Origin: Desmodesmus armatus
Taxonomy: Eukaryota; Chlorophyta; Chlorophyceae; Sphaeropleales; Scenedesmaceae
NCBI GenBank assembly: GCA_007449985.2
Contig: VIIQ02000096.1
Coordinates: 310,001 to 374,000, forward strand
Direction: 5' to 3'
Length of the DNA stretch: 64,000 nucleotides
The notes below the pieces were generated by a model. It was not told the DNA's origin. It saw only the letters and a list, made by a program, of their open reading frames with translations, and did not search any database. How positions within the stretch are numbered: position 1 is the stretch's first letter; each line of letters opens with the position of its first letter. Below, one piece after another: positions 1 through 13,300 of the stretch. The position numbers and the translations under genes are program-made.

Positions 1-428
1 TCCATATCACCGCTGGGTGGCACTCTTCGCACTGGATCAACCAGCAGTAACCAGCAGTAACCAGCAGTAACCAGCAGGGGTGCAGCCCTCGTATCTGAAG
101 GGTGGTGTTCCATGTTCAGACGTTCGGGCTACTGTACCGGGTAACTTAGAGGGTTTTAGGGGGTGCACTGGCAGGCGTGCAGCAGTACTGAGCAGGTGAT
201 CACCCAGCAGTCGTACAGGGCAGCCAGCAGCTGGCCCATGTCTCTGCTCTGCTGTCGCATGGAGGTACAAATGAGGCACGGCCTGCTGGTGCTGCCTTCG
301 TACGCACTCACGCCACAGCAGGGCTTTGATAAGGCCCCCAAGGGGCGGAAGAACCTCAAAGATGTGGACGTTTGTGTCTCGTATGTGATAAGCTTCGTCT
401 CACAGGGGCGTGATGTCCCGTCCTGCAG

Positions 429-3009
429 GCACAAGCCCCCCAAGCAGCACCACAGCAAGCTCAACAGCCAGCGCCAGTAGCAGCAGCAGGGGCCACGCCC
501 ATACAACCAGTAGCACAGCCTGCAGCAGCACCAACAGCTGCACCCCAACAGCAACAGCAGCAGGTGGCACCGACACCGTCACCACCTGGCCCACCTCCTG
601 CAGCAGCAGTCGCTGCCCCACCAGCAGTCCCAGCAGCAGCTGCTGCTGCTGCTGCTGGTGGTGGCCCAAGCACTTCTGGCGCAGCAGCAGGCCCCAGCAG
701 CAGTAATGCAGCAGCAGCAGCAGAGCCTGCATCAACCCCTGGGCCCTGGCTGCGCTGGGTGTGTCAGGGCAGGTGTATGTGTTCAATCAGAGGGCACTGG
801 AGGCTGCTGCTGCTGACCAGGGACCAAAGTAAGCACCCGGTTTCTGCTCTGGTTTTTGCTCTGGTTTCTGCTCTTCAGCACCTTGCAGGGTGTCGAAGGC
901 AGTTAGTGGTAGTTTTGAGGGTCTCTCAACGTGCAGCATTGCTGATTCAACAGAATTAGTGTCATCCTGGCGCAGTCCTGATGAACAATCCAACCTGCGC
1001 TTTTGCAAAGTGTCCATGCAGTGGTGTTTCCGACTGACAGTGGCAGCTACCAGGCTGCACTTGTGAGAGTGGCATTTACATGCCAATCAACTGCTGCACC
1101 CCTCGGCTACGTCAAGCCTTTGGTCTGCCTGATTGCTGAATGCGGCCTGCACACGTTCCCTCATTGCGCACCTACACTCATCCACCTGCCCTCCCTTCCC
1201 CGACTGTGCTCGTCATAACACTGCTTTCAAAAACAATAACACTGTTTGAATCCTGTGTGTGCAGGCCATGGATGTGGACCCCCCTGATGACTTCTTTGAG
1301 CTCACCACGGAGGATCTGGTGCGCCTGCAGCAGCAGGCCAATGAGAAGAAGCGGGTGAGTGTCCTCGCAACAATAAGAGGCAGCAGGGGGGGGGGTAGGG
1401 ACGAACTGCGGTGCAGCCCAGAAGCTACTGCACACCACCTGCTATGTAACCCGTCAGACTGTGCTGGTCTGACTTTGGGGACTGCACTGCACTGTACTGC
1501 ACTGTACTGCACCGTACTGTAATCCTCCCCCTACCATCGACCTGCCGAGCCTGCAGCCAGTAATGCTTTTTGTGTCCCGACTTAAGCATGAGGCTGCAGC
1601 AGCCGGCCACACTAGCAGCCTCCCTCTGTCCCAAATGTGTGATACTGGCCTCGCTTGCAACGTGGCACTGTGGCTCTCTCATGTCTGTCACCCCAGTACT
1701 CGGCACCCTTACAGTTATCTGTGTCAACGTGCTGTGCTGTACTGCACCCCCCCCCCCTGTCACTCCCTGCAGCACGACACGCTGTTCAAGCCCAGGGCTA
1801 TGCGCGAGGCCGAATCAGCAGCCCTAGCAGCTTCCCTGGGCCCCATCCGTGTGCGGCTGCACTTCCCAGATGCCACCATCGTTCAGGCCACCTTCCAAGC
1901 CTCCCAGCCCCTATCAGCAGTACAGCAGTTGGTGACTCAGCTGGCGTTGGAGGGGGTGGGGCCTGCACTGTATGTGTACACCACACCTCCTAAGACGGTG
2001 CTGAAGGATGGGAGTGCCACACTGTTTCAGCTGAAGCTGGTGCCGGCGGCTCATTTGTATGTGGGCTGTGATGTGAAGAAGCTGAAGGGAGAGGCAGCAG
2101 CGGCGGCAGCAGGTGGGTTTGCAGGGTTCTAGCTGCCAGCAGTGACCTGCGTGCTTGTGTGGGTGCCGGTTGGAGTGAGATGGGAGGGAGGGAGGGAGGG
2201 GGGCTGGGTGTGTGTCACAGCTGGTGTTGGAGGGGGTGGGGCATGCGCTGTATGTGTATACCACACCTCCTAAGACGGTGTTGAAGGACGGGAGTGCCAC
2301 ACTGTTTCAGTTGAAGCTGGTGCCGGCGGCTCATTTGTATGTGGGCTGCGATGTGAAGAAGTTGAAGGGAGGGGCAGCAGCTGCAGCAGCAGGTAAGGCT
2401 GCCTTGTGGGTTGCTTACTTTCTCTAATGTAATTGTCAGCTTGCAGGGTTGTAATTGCCAGCAGTGTTTTGCGTGCTTATGTGTGGTGCCGGGTTGGGGC
2501 GGGAGTGAAGGGGGCTGGTTATATGCGTGCAGAGGGGGGCAGCTGTATCAACTGAAGCTGGTGTGGGCGACTCATGTGGATGTGGGCTGTGATGTGAAAA
2601 GCTGAAGGGAAAGGCAGCAGCAGCGGCGGCGGGTGTGGGTGTGTATGTGGTGTGCGCATGCACTTGGAGAATAGCTGATGCAGCTGCATCAGCTGACGCC
2701 AATCGCACTGTTCTGCTGCACTGCTGCATCGCAGGCGGCAGCTACCCAGGTCTCTTCCTGCGGCCAGAGGTGACCGCCCTCATGCAGGACTCACTGCCAG
2801 AGCAAACCGAGGCCGCACAACAGCAGCAGCAGCAGCGGGAGGCAGATGCTGCTGCAGGACAGCAGGGTGCTGCTGTCACAGCAGCAGATGCTCAGCGTGC
2901 ATTGGCGGCAGCGGCAGCGGCTAGTAGAGCAGAGGGTGGGAGCAGCAGCAGGGCTGCGGCAGCTGGTGGGGGCGCGAAGGTGCCTAAGTGGCTCAAGATG
3001 GGGAAGTGA
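429..3009 (+). CDS. UBX-domain protein, TUG/ASPSCR1-PUX1 type (5' end unresolved)
   Basis: Exons seen: Ala/Pro/Gln-rich linker from about 429 (acceptor ...CTGCAG); a piece at about 731-828 carrying VYVFNQRALE; 1265-1354 with DDFFELTTEDLVRLQQQ; 1773-2112, the UBX domain (IRVRLHFPD ... TTPPKTVLKDG ... TLFQLKLVPAAHLYVG); and 2735-3009, tail ending KVPKWLKMGK. Phases of the last three exons agree (0, then 1). In this family the order FFELT helix, UBX, PKWLK tail is characteristic of TUG/ASPSCR1 and plant PUX1, adaptors that bind and disassemble Cdc48/p97 hexamers; that role is inferred by family. The linker and the VYVFNQ piece are in different frames and the donor at 829 gives the wrong phase for exon 1265, so the 5' model is broken or has a missed exon. 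A ubiquitin-like N-terminus was not found in 1-428. A TGTAA signal lies at about 3109. Confidence 0.8.
2221..2640 (+). repeat. Duplicated 3' part of the UBX exon within the following intron
   Basis: Bases 2221-2392 repeat 1941-2112 almost exactly (same YVYTTPPKTVLKDG and LYVGCDVKKLKG coding), including the downstream donor; a third, decayed copy lies at about 2533-2640 and runs into a stop after VGCDVKS. An acceptor-like CACAG precedes copy two. Splicing it in after the first copy would break frame (first copy ends in phase 1, this copy starts in phase 0), so it is probably an intronic relic. Confidence 0.85.
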
Positions 3010-3370
3010 TTTTGGGGAGGGGTGTCCTGATGCAGTAGTGGTGCATAGCTGTGTGGCGTTGGATGTGTGCAGCGTTGCCCACTGAGCCTTCTCAAGGGTT
3101 TGAGGCTTTGTAATGTGGTTGCGTTTGTTGCAAAGGTTTGTTGTTAACAGTCTATGGTGTAAAGACAGTGTATGGTGTAAAGAAAGCCACATGTTACGAG
3201 AATGTCGGTGGAGCATCAGGAATGCCAACAGGCACTGATGTGATTCTGCAAGGTAGATGCAGCAAGCAAGCCAGCAAGCATGCCTTGGCAAGCAATCAAG
3301 AGCTTGTGCTGCTGCTGGGGACGCCCTCAAAGCATGATGCACTGCGTGACAGCTTCGACCCCACTGCAGT

Positions 3371-3492
3371 CACCCAGGGTTGAAGGCTTCAGTTGAATCG
3401 TCCGGTTACAGTAACAGTACAGTTGAAGGCTTCAGTTGAATCGTCCGGTACAAGACAGTGATACAATCACTCTCAGTGATACAATCACTGTT
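3371..3492. repeat. Short tandem duplications
   Basis: A block beginning GTTGAAGGCTTCAG occurs at about 3379 and again at about 3423, followed by two copies of a 16-base block containing GTGATACAATCACT, each internally self-complementary. No gene is associated. Confidence 0.8.
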
Positions 3493-6324
3493 TTTGGACA
3501 GAATTACATCCTCGGCACTAGGCAAGAGCCTTGCGCTCACGAGGAGTCCGTGCAATGTGCATTTCCTTGTTGGGGGCAGAACCCTGCTGACTGGCCACAC
3601 ACGCGCTGGCAATTCTTTCTTGTCAGCAATCCTGGTACCTCATGCCTCTTGCAGAAACAATGTCAACCAAACATGCCAGTCACGCCCTTCTCATGAGGTA
3701 CCAGCTGCGTGCACAAATCAGGCATAGCATGCGGCAGCTGCACATGTGCTTGGCGTGCTGTTGTGACTGTGGCCAGCGCAGCGTGACCAGTATGCATCAA
3801 CTGCCCCCCAACACAGAAGGATGCATTCAATCACCGAGTTACTACTACAACAGATGACGTGTACCCACCAACTGATCAACATGTACTTCAGTGCAACAGC
3901 CCTGCACGTCCCCACGAGAACGAGGGGCATGCTTTTTGTTTGGAACACACACTGCATGGCATGCCATGCAGTGCTGTGCTGTGCAGTGCCACACCTCAAG
4001 CATCCACACCAAGCGAGGAAGCTTCTCAGTGTGTAGCTGTGTTGGTGTGAACTATACTAGCAAGAGGCTTCGAAGGTAGGCAGCCCTACCGACAGAGCCT
4101 CAGCATGTGAAACAACTCAAACAACGCCAACCAGTGAAACAACTCAAACAACCCAAACAGCGTCAACCAGTGCTTTGCTGCTGTTGTTGGGGTACAGCTG
4201 CCACTGTCGTGCCCCCAAAAAACACCACTTCGCTTATGTCACGCGCATGGAAACACATCACAGACGCAACACCAAACCCACTCAGGACCGAACCACAGAT
4301 GTCCACGTCAGCTTGACGCACCAACCATCCACCTCACCCCACCCCACCCCCCCAAGCCAGCAGAAACAGTCTGTACACATGTCACAGACACCCAAAGGGT
4401 GTTCAAACACACACTCAGCACCGTACATGCACAAAGCCCGCGGTGCACACGAAACCCTTGGAACCCCCAGGCTGTTTATTGGTACACACCACAACCTGTG
4501 TCAAGTCCAGATCAGCACCTTTCAAGGCACTAGGGACTGGACACTCACTGGCAACCTCAACTCTAACCCCCGAACCCTGCTTTTTACACACCACTGCCAC
4601 AACCCACAACAACCCATCCACTCGCCAATCAAATCATCTTTATTTTCTTGGGTTAGCGTTGTGCCACGCATGCAGCCAATGGCTTCCAATACACCATTCA
4701 TCAGCCCTGGCAACCCCCATACCACTAGCGCTATCATCCACAAAGCCTTCACCTTGATCCCTCCCAGACATGCACCGCAAACACAAGTCCAGACCTGTGG
4801 AAGGCCACCCCCAAGATGCAGGCCCCAATAGGGCCGCTGCTCCCGCCTTCACCTTAGCCCTCCAAAGACCCAACCACAAGGCCAGACCTTCAAACCGCAG
4901 ACACCGCTACCCAAGTCCTGTCAACCCAACCTCCGATACTACAACACACACAGCATCTACTGCCGCCACCAAAAGCTTGCCTATGCACAACGGCCAAACC
5001 CAAACCCCAAACCCTCTCATCATAGTGACAAAACCCACAAACAGGCGAATCATTATGCACCCTGGACCAGAGACCTCAAATCAAAACCCCAAAACCCACG
5101 CAAGCGTGAGTTTGCTGGCCCATCCCAATCAAGGCAGCACACACTGATGGCGTGGCAGCCCTACAGGCCCGTGTGACTTCAGTCCACCCCTAAAGACCAT
5201 GTGCTGGCATCATGCAGGCTGCCATGCTTGAAGAACTCCATAGCTTTGATTGCCGACGGCATGGCACCCATGCCTGCACCCATACTCACGCAGAGCTCGT
5301 GCCGCACCCAGTGCTTATGTAAGCCTCTGCACATGAGGCTGTGATGCTGGCACAGAAACCGATTGCCCGGTTTATTTGGCAGCACAGACACCAGTCCAAG
5401 CGTGCATGCAGCAGCACGGCCGTCCTGGCAGGCAGTACTATGATGGTCACTGCCCGCCTGTGCACCCAAACCTTAACGGACGGCAGCACAACGCACGAAA
5501 CCCCGGAAAACCTGCCAGCATATCGATATGGTGATATCACCAAGACACCTGCAGCAGCGCCTGGAGTGTCGACAGGGTGTCTGTCTTCACCCTCAACACC
5601 GTGTCACAGACAGCCACTAGCAAGCATTCTAGCCGCCACACGGTGTGCGGCCGCACTGTGCGCACACATGCATCGGTTGTCTCACACGCAGGAGAACAAA
5701 GCACTGTGCCCATATGCAGCACAACACAGCACCCAGTCCTGTGGGCCAAACCAGACAGATTAAAGGAGACCGACACTCGACGGCAACTCCCGGGCGCATG
5801 AATGGCGAGAACCCTGTCAGCATGCGTGAGCAGAACAGGGCCTACAGCTGTGTTATATCTGTCAGAAGAACAGCGGCAGTGACAAGGACACTGCCACATA
5901 CTGTTGTGAATGTGATGCACGCCTGTAGACGTTGGAGCCACCTAGGCATGCTGCACATGTCAAGTGCCCGCCTCCAAAGATGCTACGATAACCTCAGGCC
6001 TGCTGTTGTGCATCCCTGAAACCCTTGACGGCCCTGAAACCCTTGACAACCTCAGACCCTTGACAGCCCTTAACGCCTTGACAGCCCTGAAACCCCTGAC
6101 CAAACCCTGCCATGCAACCCACAACCTCGGAGGTGCAGATGGCACCAGACTTATCAGGTGAGTGCAATCAAATCAACCTGTCACAGGAGGGGAGGTGCAC
6201 ACAGATGGTGTGACACCCATACAACCCAGGACCGACACCCAACCCTCAGTACAGTTGTGACTCACAACTGGGCAGTGCCCAAACCCTAACCCCTGCAACC
6301 TAGCCGTACTAAGCATGCATGATT

Positions 6325-8410
6325 GAACCCCACATGGAGGCGCACAGGGCACTAGATGGTCACACGTGCACGGCAGCGCAGTTACTAACCACGGTTACTG
6401 ATCACATAGGATGCAGACCTGACCACATGTGGGGCAGCGCACACTGATGGCATGGCGCCCCTTCAGAACCCAGTACCAACCTTCACAACCCAGAAGCAAG
6501 ATCAGCCTTCACCACCCAAAACCAACCTTCACAAACCCAGAAGCACACCAAGGCTGAACAATGTGCAGTTACAGGATCGCTGAAAATCCTCGTGCACAAC
6601 AGCACAGCAATCAGCACAGAACCACACTGTCAGCACAAATCTCACACCAAACTGGACATGTAAGGACGCATGAAAGCTGAGGCCCCTGGGAGCATGTGTC
6701 AGCAGCCCAGGGGCCCCTGCCGGAACCTATACAGGGAGGACGGACAGTACTGGCAGTGCAAAAGACACAGTAGCACACTGTCACTATGATGGTGCAAGCC
6801 TTTGCAGCTTGTAATGCGCTGGGCTTGCGGTACGTGAGAAGTACTAACCGTGAGTGCTGCAGACACCCCATTTTTGACAAGAGGCAGCCCCAAAAACCCT
6901 GACCCCTGCAACCAGACCTAGCCAGATTATGCGTGCATGGATGAACCACACAAAGAGGCGCACAGGGCACCAGATGGTCACACGTGCACGGATGATCATG
7001 CGGGCCTGACCACATATGGGGCAGCGCACACTGATGGCATGGCGCCCCTTCAGAACCCAGCATCAACCTTCACTAACCCAGAAGCATCAACCTGCACAAC
7101 CCAGAATCAACATTCACAAACCCACAAGCACACCAAGGCTGAACACTGTGCAGTTGCAGGATCACTGACATTCCTCATACACAACAGCAGAGCGATCAGC
7201 ACAGGATCACATGGGTAAATTTGTCCCAGACGCCCTCCCTGCTTATGAAGCCCACCAAGGCTGGACACTGTGCAGTTGCACCTACCACTGGCATTCTAAA
7301 TTTAGAATGAAAGTTTAAGCACAACAGCACAGCAATCAGCACAGGGCAGCACAAGAATCCTACCAAACTGGACATGTATGGACGCATGAAAGCCGAGGAC
7401 CCTGGGAGCATCAGTGAGCAATCCAGGGACCCCTGCCTAACCCTAAGAGGGATGACGTGCAGTACTGGCAGTGCAGAAGACACTGCAACATACTGCCACG
7501 ATGGTGGTGCAAGCCTCTGCAGCGTGGAAAACACTGAGCTTGCGGAAGCTAAGTATCAGCCAACAAACCCTCGACAGACAAGACCCTACTGGCGCACAAG
7601 AGGCAACCCTCAACCCCAACCCTGCAGCTCAACCACACAACCCTTCAGATGGCACAGAGAGCATCAAAGGGTAACACGGACGCGTGATTATGTCTGCCTG
7701 ACCACATGAGGGGCAGCGCACACTGATGGCATGGCGCCCCTCCAACCCAAGATCCCTTACACTTTCACACACATGGCAAAGTTGCCCTTGGAGAGAACTC
7801 TGAACAACCTTCAACCGCAAACCCTGCCTGTAACCGCTGGCATGCCCAAGTAGCAGTTGGACAGCATCGAGTGCTGATCCCTCTCCACTGGCAGTATTTT
7901 TTTTAACACTTGCCAGTAGCCGGACAGCACTCACACACAGCCGTATGCCACACATGCAGCGAACAGTGCAGGCAGGTTTTTCATTGTCGCCGGCCCATAG
8001 CAAACGCACCCAACCAAGTCTAGTCCAGCAGCCCCACTCGACCACTCAACACAATGACTCTGTCAATCACAACCAGGACACCAACCCATCTACCCATCTG
8101 GAGCTGTGTCTGCGGGGTGCAGTCACCCCAAACAGACCCCCTGCTTATCAGACATAACATGGCTGAACACTGTGCAGTTGCAGCAGCAACCAAATCACTG
8201 ATCGACAGCACAGCAAGCAGCATAACTAGCATAGATAGCATAGATAACAGGCAACCTGCACTACATGGCCAAAGCAAGGACGCATGCACGAAAGACAGTG
8301 AAGGCTCCCTGCTGGTGCTTATCAACAGGGCAGGAACCCTGCAAGACTTTCAGGGAGGAAGTGACAGTGGCTGCACATGGTACAGCACCGCAGCACACTA
8401 GCATACAGTA
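6325..8410. repeat. Diverged 0.6-0.7 kb tandem repeat family
   Basis: Blocks recur in the same order: GCGCACAGGGCAC, GGGGCAGCGCACACTGATGG followed by CATGGCGCCCC, CTGAACAATGTGCAG or CTGAACACTGTGCAG, then CTGGACATGTA and GGACGCATGAAAGC. The GGGGCAGCGCAC block is seen at about 6432, 7017 and 7711, spacing about 580-700 bases. A degenerate copy continues near 8160-8410, and related fragments (CACACTGATGGCGTGG near 5140; ACATGTAAATGCAACAACAC near 8630 and a similar string near 9530) occur outside. Copies differ by substitutions and indels, so it is old. Confidence 0.7.
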
Positions 8411-10332
8411 CTGTCACAAGGACAAGGATGAGACATACATGGGTGTGGACATGCACATGCCGGCATTGGCCAGCAACATGCTGCCGTGAGTTGATTTGGC
8501 AAGAAGTGCGGGTGTGCAAATGGTGCAGCAAAATAGCTGGCACCAACGAGCATAGGTACATGTCAGCGGTGGTTGTGCACAACCGCTGATGGGTCACAGA
8601 AGGCAACCGCTACAACAATGAAACACTGGACATGTAAATGCAACAACACCTGGTGTAGCCAAAAACCAACAACCAAAAACAACAGCAACAGTGTCCATAG
8701 AGACACTCCATGAGCCCGTCTGTCAGGGCGCTGCAGGCAATTTACAAATGTACACAGCCAGCACACCAGTTGGTGTACCTGCATGCAAGTGCATGGCATG
8801 TATCGACCAGCTTGGATCTTTGGCGTGCCAACACATTTGGGGACTTTGGGGCAGCGTACCCAGTCAGAGAGGCAAGAGGAGCCTCTAAACTGCAAAGCAA
8901 CACGTCCCAGGAACAGGTCAGTACATCGCGGATCCCTTCACCGCCCAAAGCAGGCATCGCTGCCTACAAGAAGCAACGCACCTGCTATTTATCTTGTCGC
9001 CAACTTACCGCCATATCACATCAGTGCAGTGCCTCTACACCCCATCAAGCACAACCAAACCCAAATTCAGACCAGAACCCCGGCTCCACATCAGCCTGTG
9101 TGACTCCACTGCTCAATACATGCCACCACATGTGACCAGCCACCCAAGCAGTACGTGCTTCAAGAACACCACAGCCATCCCAAGAGCCCTGCTGAACAGA
9201 CCTGCTGAACAGGGTCCAGCAGAGCCCTCAACTTTCTTGTCAACTCTACAAAGAGCCTAAGATGCGTTGGCTCCGAAAATGTCGTGATTGCTGGCAGTAC
9301 CAGCGGAAGGCGGCACAGCCATAGCCATGTAGTAGCAACAGCCATAGCCATGCTGGCCAGCGTGATGGCACAGCCAGCAAGGACACCCTGGGCGCCGGCA
9401 TGTCAAAGCAGCAACAGCTGCCGTGCATGGCCGTGACAGCACAGCCACCAACTACGTCTGCAGATGTGGAAGCAACAACAGCAACCATCCTGAGTGGCTG
9501 CGACAGCACAGTCACGAAGTGCACCTAGACATGTAAAAGCAACAACACGATAGCTTCCACTGGAATGAAGGCTGCGTCCATTGCTGACAGTGGGCTCCTA
9601 GCGGCCATCAACAGCTCCAACCACCCACTGTCTCAGGTGGCGTCGCCACCTGGACGCGCTTACTTCTGCGGTTCATCAAGGGAAAAAGGCAGGCAGGCAG
9701 GCGGGCAGGCAGGCAAACAAGAGCTTAGACATGCGTTGAAGCATGGTGTGGACAGGGACCTGCCTCAACGCCATTGACCACCATCAGCAATTGCCCAACA
9801 GCGATACAACAGATGCATGCTGACTGACACTACACCCCCCCGGTCTGCTTGTGACGGTCACACAATGTTTTGGGCAGGTATGCTTGGGCTTTCAGTTGTA
9901 CATGGATTTTTGGCTACCAAAGGGCAGACGTCCAGGGCGCAAGTGGCATCATGCCGTAATACATCATTGCAGCACTGACCTCACAGACGAACCAGAATTG
10001 AGTGGTGCATTTGCTGCAGCAACACAAGAATGAAAAAACACAGTTCAGCATTGAGTTCCTTCATCACGAGCTTACACATCTCTAAGGCTGCAGGCATTGG
10101 TGCAGCTGCTGCCATATTGCCGCATGAGGTGGCACCTCAAGACATCCAATACAGTCACGTGATGTACAGTAGTGCGTTGTTGCATCGAGGTTGTACAACC
10201 AGCATGTATGGGGCCGTGTCAATGCCATGACCAGCACAGGTTTCCGTTGGACAAAGCCATGTGGTTTTACAACTGTATGCTCATGCTGCTTTGAGAGGTC
10301 ATGCAACCAACTGGTTGTCCCCGGACACTTAC

Positions 10333-13300
10333 TGGTCACTCCAGTAGCCTTCAGGGCGCGTGGCCTCATTGTTTGCTTTTGCATAGACTGCTGCGCACTG
10401 ACCCTCGTTGTTGGACCAGTTGTTGGGCTCTGGCTCCAGGGGATAAGCCACAGGCATGACAGCCCAATGATCCCACTCTGGCGGTTGTCCGGTGCTGAGC
10501 CAGCGCCAGTCGGCCTTGTTCAAGGCTGGCGGATTCCACGTGGTGAGAGGGGGGGGACTGTTGGCCAGCCCAATCCAGTAGATTGGATGAGGCGGTCCAC
10601 TGCCACCAGGATTCGGTGCCTTGGCCCGCAGCCTCTCTGTCTCTTCTTGGCTCTTCAGGGTGGCAAGCATGGCGTCTTGTGCTGGAAGGACACAGAAGTC
10701 GTACGCAGCCTTGTAGGTCTTTTTGGTTCGGAAGATCATGAAGCGTCTGTCATCAAGCAGCACAGGGATGTAGTCTGCAGCACGACGACAACAGGGCAGC
10801 ACGTTATACGTCACTGCGGCAGGTGGACGGTGCGACCGGCTGGCAGCTAGGTTGCTGCATGTACGTCAGTGACAGTTTCAATCAGCATGAGGACTGATAC
10901 ATCACGATTGTCATTCCAACGTACCCAACCAACATCATGAGATGATCTCCGACGGCAGCACACTTAGCTGGTAGAGCCATGTGCACCTGTTGCAAACGCG
11001 CGGAAGCTGGTCGCAGTGGCGGTGATGTGTCGTAAACCTGAGACGGGCACGGCTTCGGCATGCACACAGCTGATGTCACTGATGTGTTTGGTAGCCTGCT
11101 CACCTACACAATCCCTTGCAACATCATCCCAGTACTTCCCAGTGCATTCACATGTGGACCAGTCATCAGCATCGGTCACACAGGTGCCGGTGTTGCACTG
11201 ATCGGTGCATCCTTTGCCTGCATCATGGAGATACGTCGCACAGCAGCAACAATGAGAATTAGATATGATATGTCTGCATGCACATCGATAGGACAGCCAC
11301 ACTGAAGGCAGTATCATGCTGTCAGCCTGGTGTTTCTTCATTCTTCACTGCATGCTGCGTCGGGAGCGCACAATTGTGCGCTTTGCAAAACATGCATACA
11401 ACAGATACGTCAATTTTACGGTGATGTTGCGCCCCGGGGTTCCCGCAGCATCCAGCACAACATGCCCAGTGACAGACGCGAGCAACTGATCTGGCAATGC
11501 ATGGCACGCAAATGCGCAACAGCAGCAGCAGAGCTAGGTGTTCACCTGGACCGTCTGGCAGGCTCAGCAGGTTCAGATTGACCTTGGTGACGCTCCTCTT
11601 GCCAACACCAGCAGTTATGACGCCCTTCACCAGACGGCATTTCCCAATGACAGCGGCCGCCTGCTCCGTGTCGTTGCTTTTCTTCTCAACCTTGGTCATG
11701 CCAGCAGCCAGGCAGTCTCCATCAGCATCACAGGCGTCCAGGCACGTTTGGAACGTCCAGGGCTCATCGAGGTTGGTGTCGGAGGCGGCACTGGGTGTGC
11801 CGATGGGGGTGGATGACTCCCAGTAGAACGTGTATCGGCCTGAAGACAGCGCCTTTGACTTCACAGAGGCAGCACCAGTGTCAGCAGCCAGGATGGCTTT
11901 GTAAGCCATGACCTCACCCCTACACAGAGTGCAAAGTGAACCCGCAGCAACAGCAGCCCACAAAACATCAGCAGCAGCTCAAGAGCTGGCTTTACATAGC
12001 AGTAACAGGCTCTATGGAGCGCGATGCAGCATGTTGCAGGAGCATGGCTACAAGCGGCACACATCAGTGGAGACCTTATGCTGCACTCGATATCGCCTAT
12101 GTGGCAATTGTACACAACCTGTTAAGCTGTGATAGTGCCACATTGGTGCGGCATGCCAGGTATTCATGTGTCAGATTGACATGCCTTACAAGTGCTGCCA
12201 CGGTTTGCGGCTTGAGCGCAAAGCGACCATCATCCAATAGGCTGAGCATCACTTGGGCAGGCAGTGCAGCACCATCGCTCCTTTTGGCGAGCATGTTACG
12301 TGAGTGCACTCACCCAATGGCGGCGTACTGCTTGTCTGCCAAAGAGTTGACCTTCATGAAGCACTTCTTGGTGATATCGTCGGTCTTGTAGTCAAAGGTG
12401 ATGTACTCACAGCTTGCATTAGCCTTGCAGGCTGCAGCACAGTCCTCAAGGGTAGCGGGCTCCGTCATAGTTACTGCCTCCAAAGGGGCTGCACCTCCCA
12501 CATACCAAGCCCCCACATCGCCGACCTGTCCAAACTCGGCCAGGCAGTCACCGGAGGACTCAGCTTGAGCAGGTGCCACCACAGCTGGCTGGTACAGGCG
12601 GACTGTTGAATTCCAGGCAAAGTAGAAGCCTGGAGAGATGGCAGGGCAAGACTCGCACTCGCTACCTGGGCCAGGGTTACGACCTGCCGGACCAAATGTA
12701 CCTACTGTGCCGCACTCCTTCAAGCAGTTGGGCAGCACTTGGTTGGGCTGGTCAGCTGGGTTTAGGAGGGTGTTCAACGGCCCATTTGGATCATGTCCAT
12801 AGCCAGCCTACACAGCAGACATGGCATGCAGCATGTTATGAGACCCCAAACAAGCAGACGTTGCACACAACTTCAATCATGCCAGGCTGCTGATGATAGG
12901 GAGCACGATACATCCTGAAAAACATGGCAGTGTAATCGGCAGCAGTCAGTGAGCAAGCACTAGACAGACCTCTGCCCAACCTGCAGTCACCGTGTTCCTC
13001 ACCTTGCACACGTTGCAGTCAGCCTTACTTAGGCCACCAGTCTGGACTGTGCTGGTGAAATCAGGACAATCGGTACATTCAGTCTGAGTGTTGGCACGGA
13101 AGGCGTCGCCATTGTAGGTTCCTGTATCAGCAGTCAACGGTGTCAGCAGTCACAGCGGCCGCGGCAGCAGTCAAAGGCGTCAGTTGCCACAATGCAACCA
13201 AACACGCATAAGCATGTCGGTCGACATAACAGCATCTCTCTTGGGCCTGCAAACAGGCAAGCCGTAGTCAAGCCACCACCATGTCATGCCATGACAGGAC

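Larger units (their letters stand above)
3114..10320. other. Gene-poor stretch with diverged repeats
   Basis: About 7.2 kb without an exon chain that I can support. It holds short tandem repeats (3371-3492, about 4105-4170, about 5998-6092) and a diverged longer repeat family (about 6325-8410). Short reading frames exist on both strands but show no recognisable domain, no matching splice phases and no conserved motif. The last exon or exons of the lectin gene, which reads leftward, should lie in the right-hand part of this stretch but could not be placed. Confidence 0.6.

Noticed and set aside
1..428. N-terminal ubiquitin-like exon of the UBX gene
   Set aside because: Open frames exist but none shows a ubiquitin-like pattern or a splice phase fitting the exon at 429.
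2221..2392. Second UBX half-exon as a normal constitutive exon
   Set aside because: Phase mismatch with the preceding exon end (1 against 0) and redundancy of the domain.
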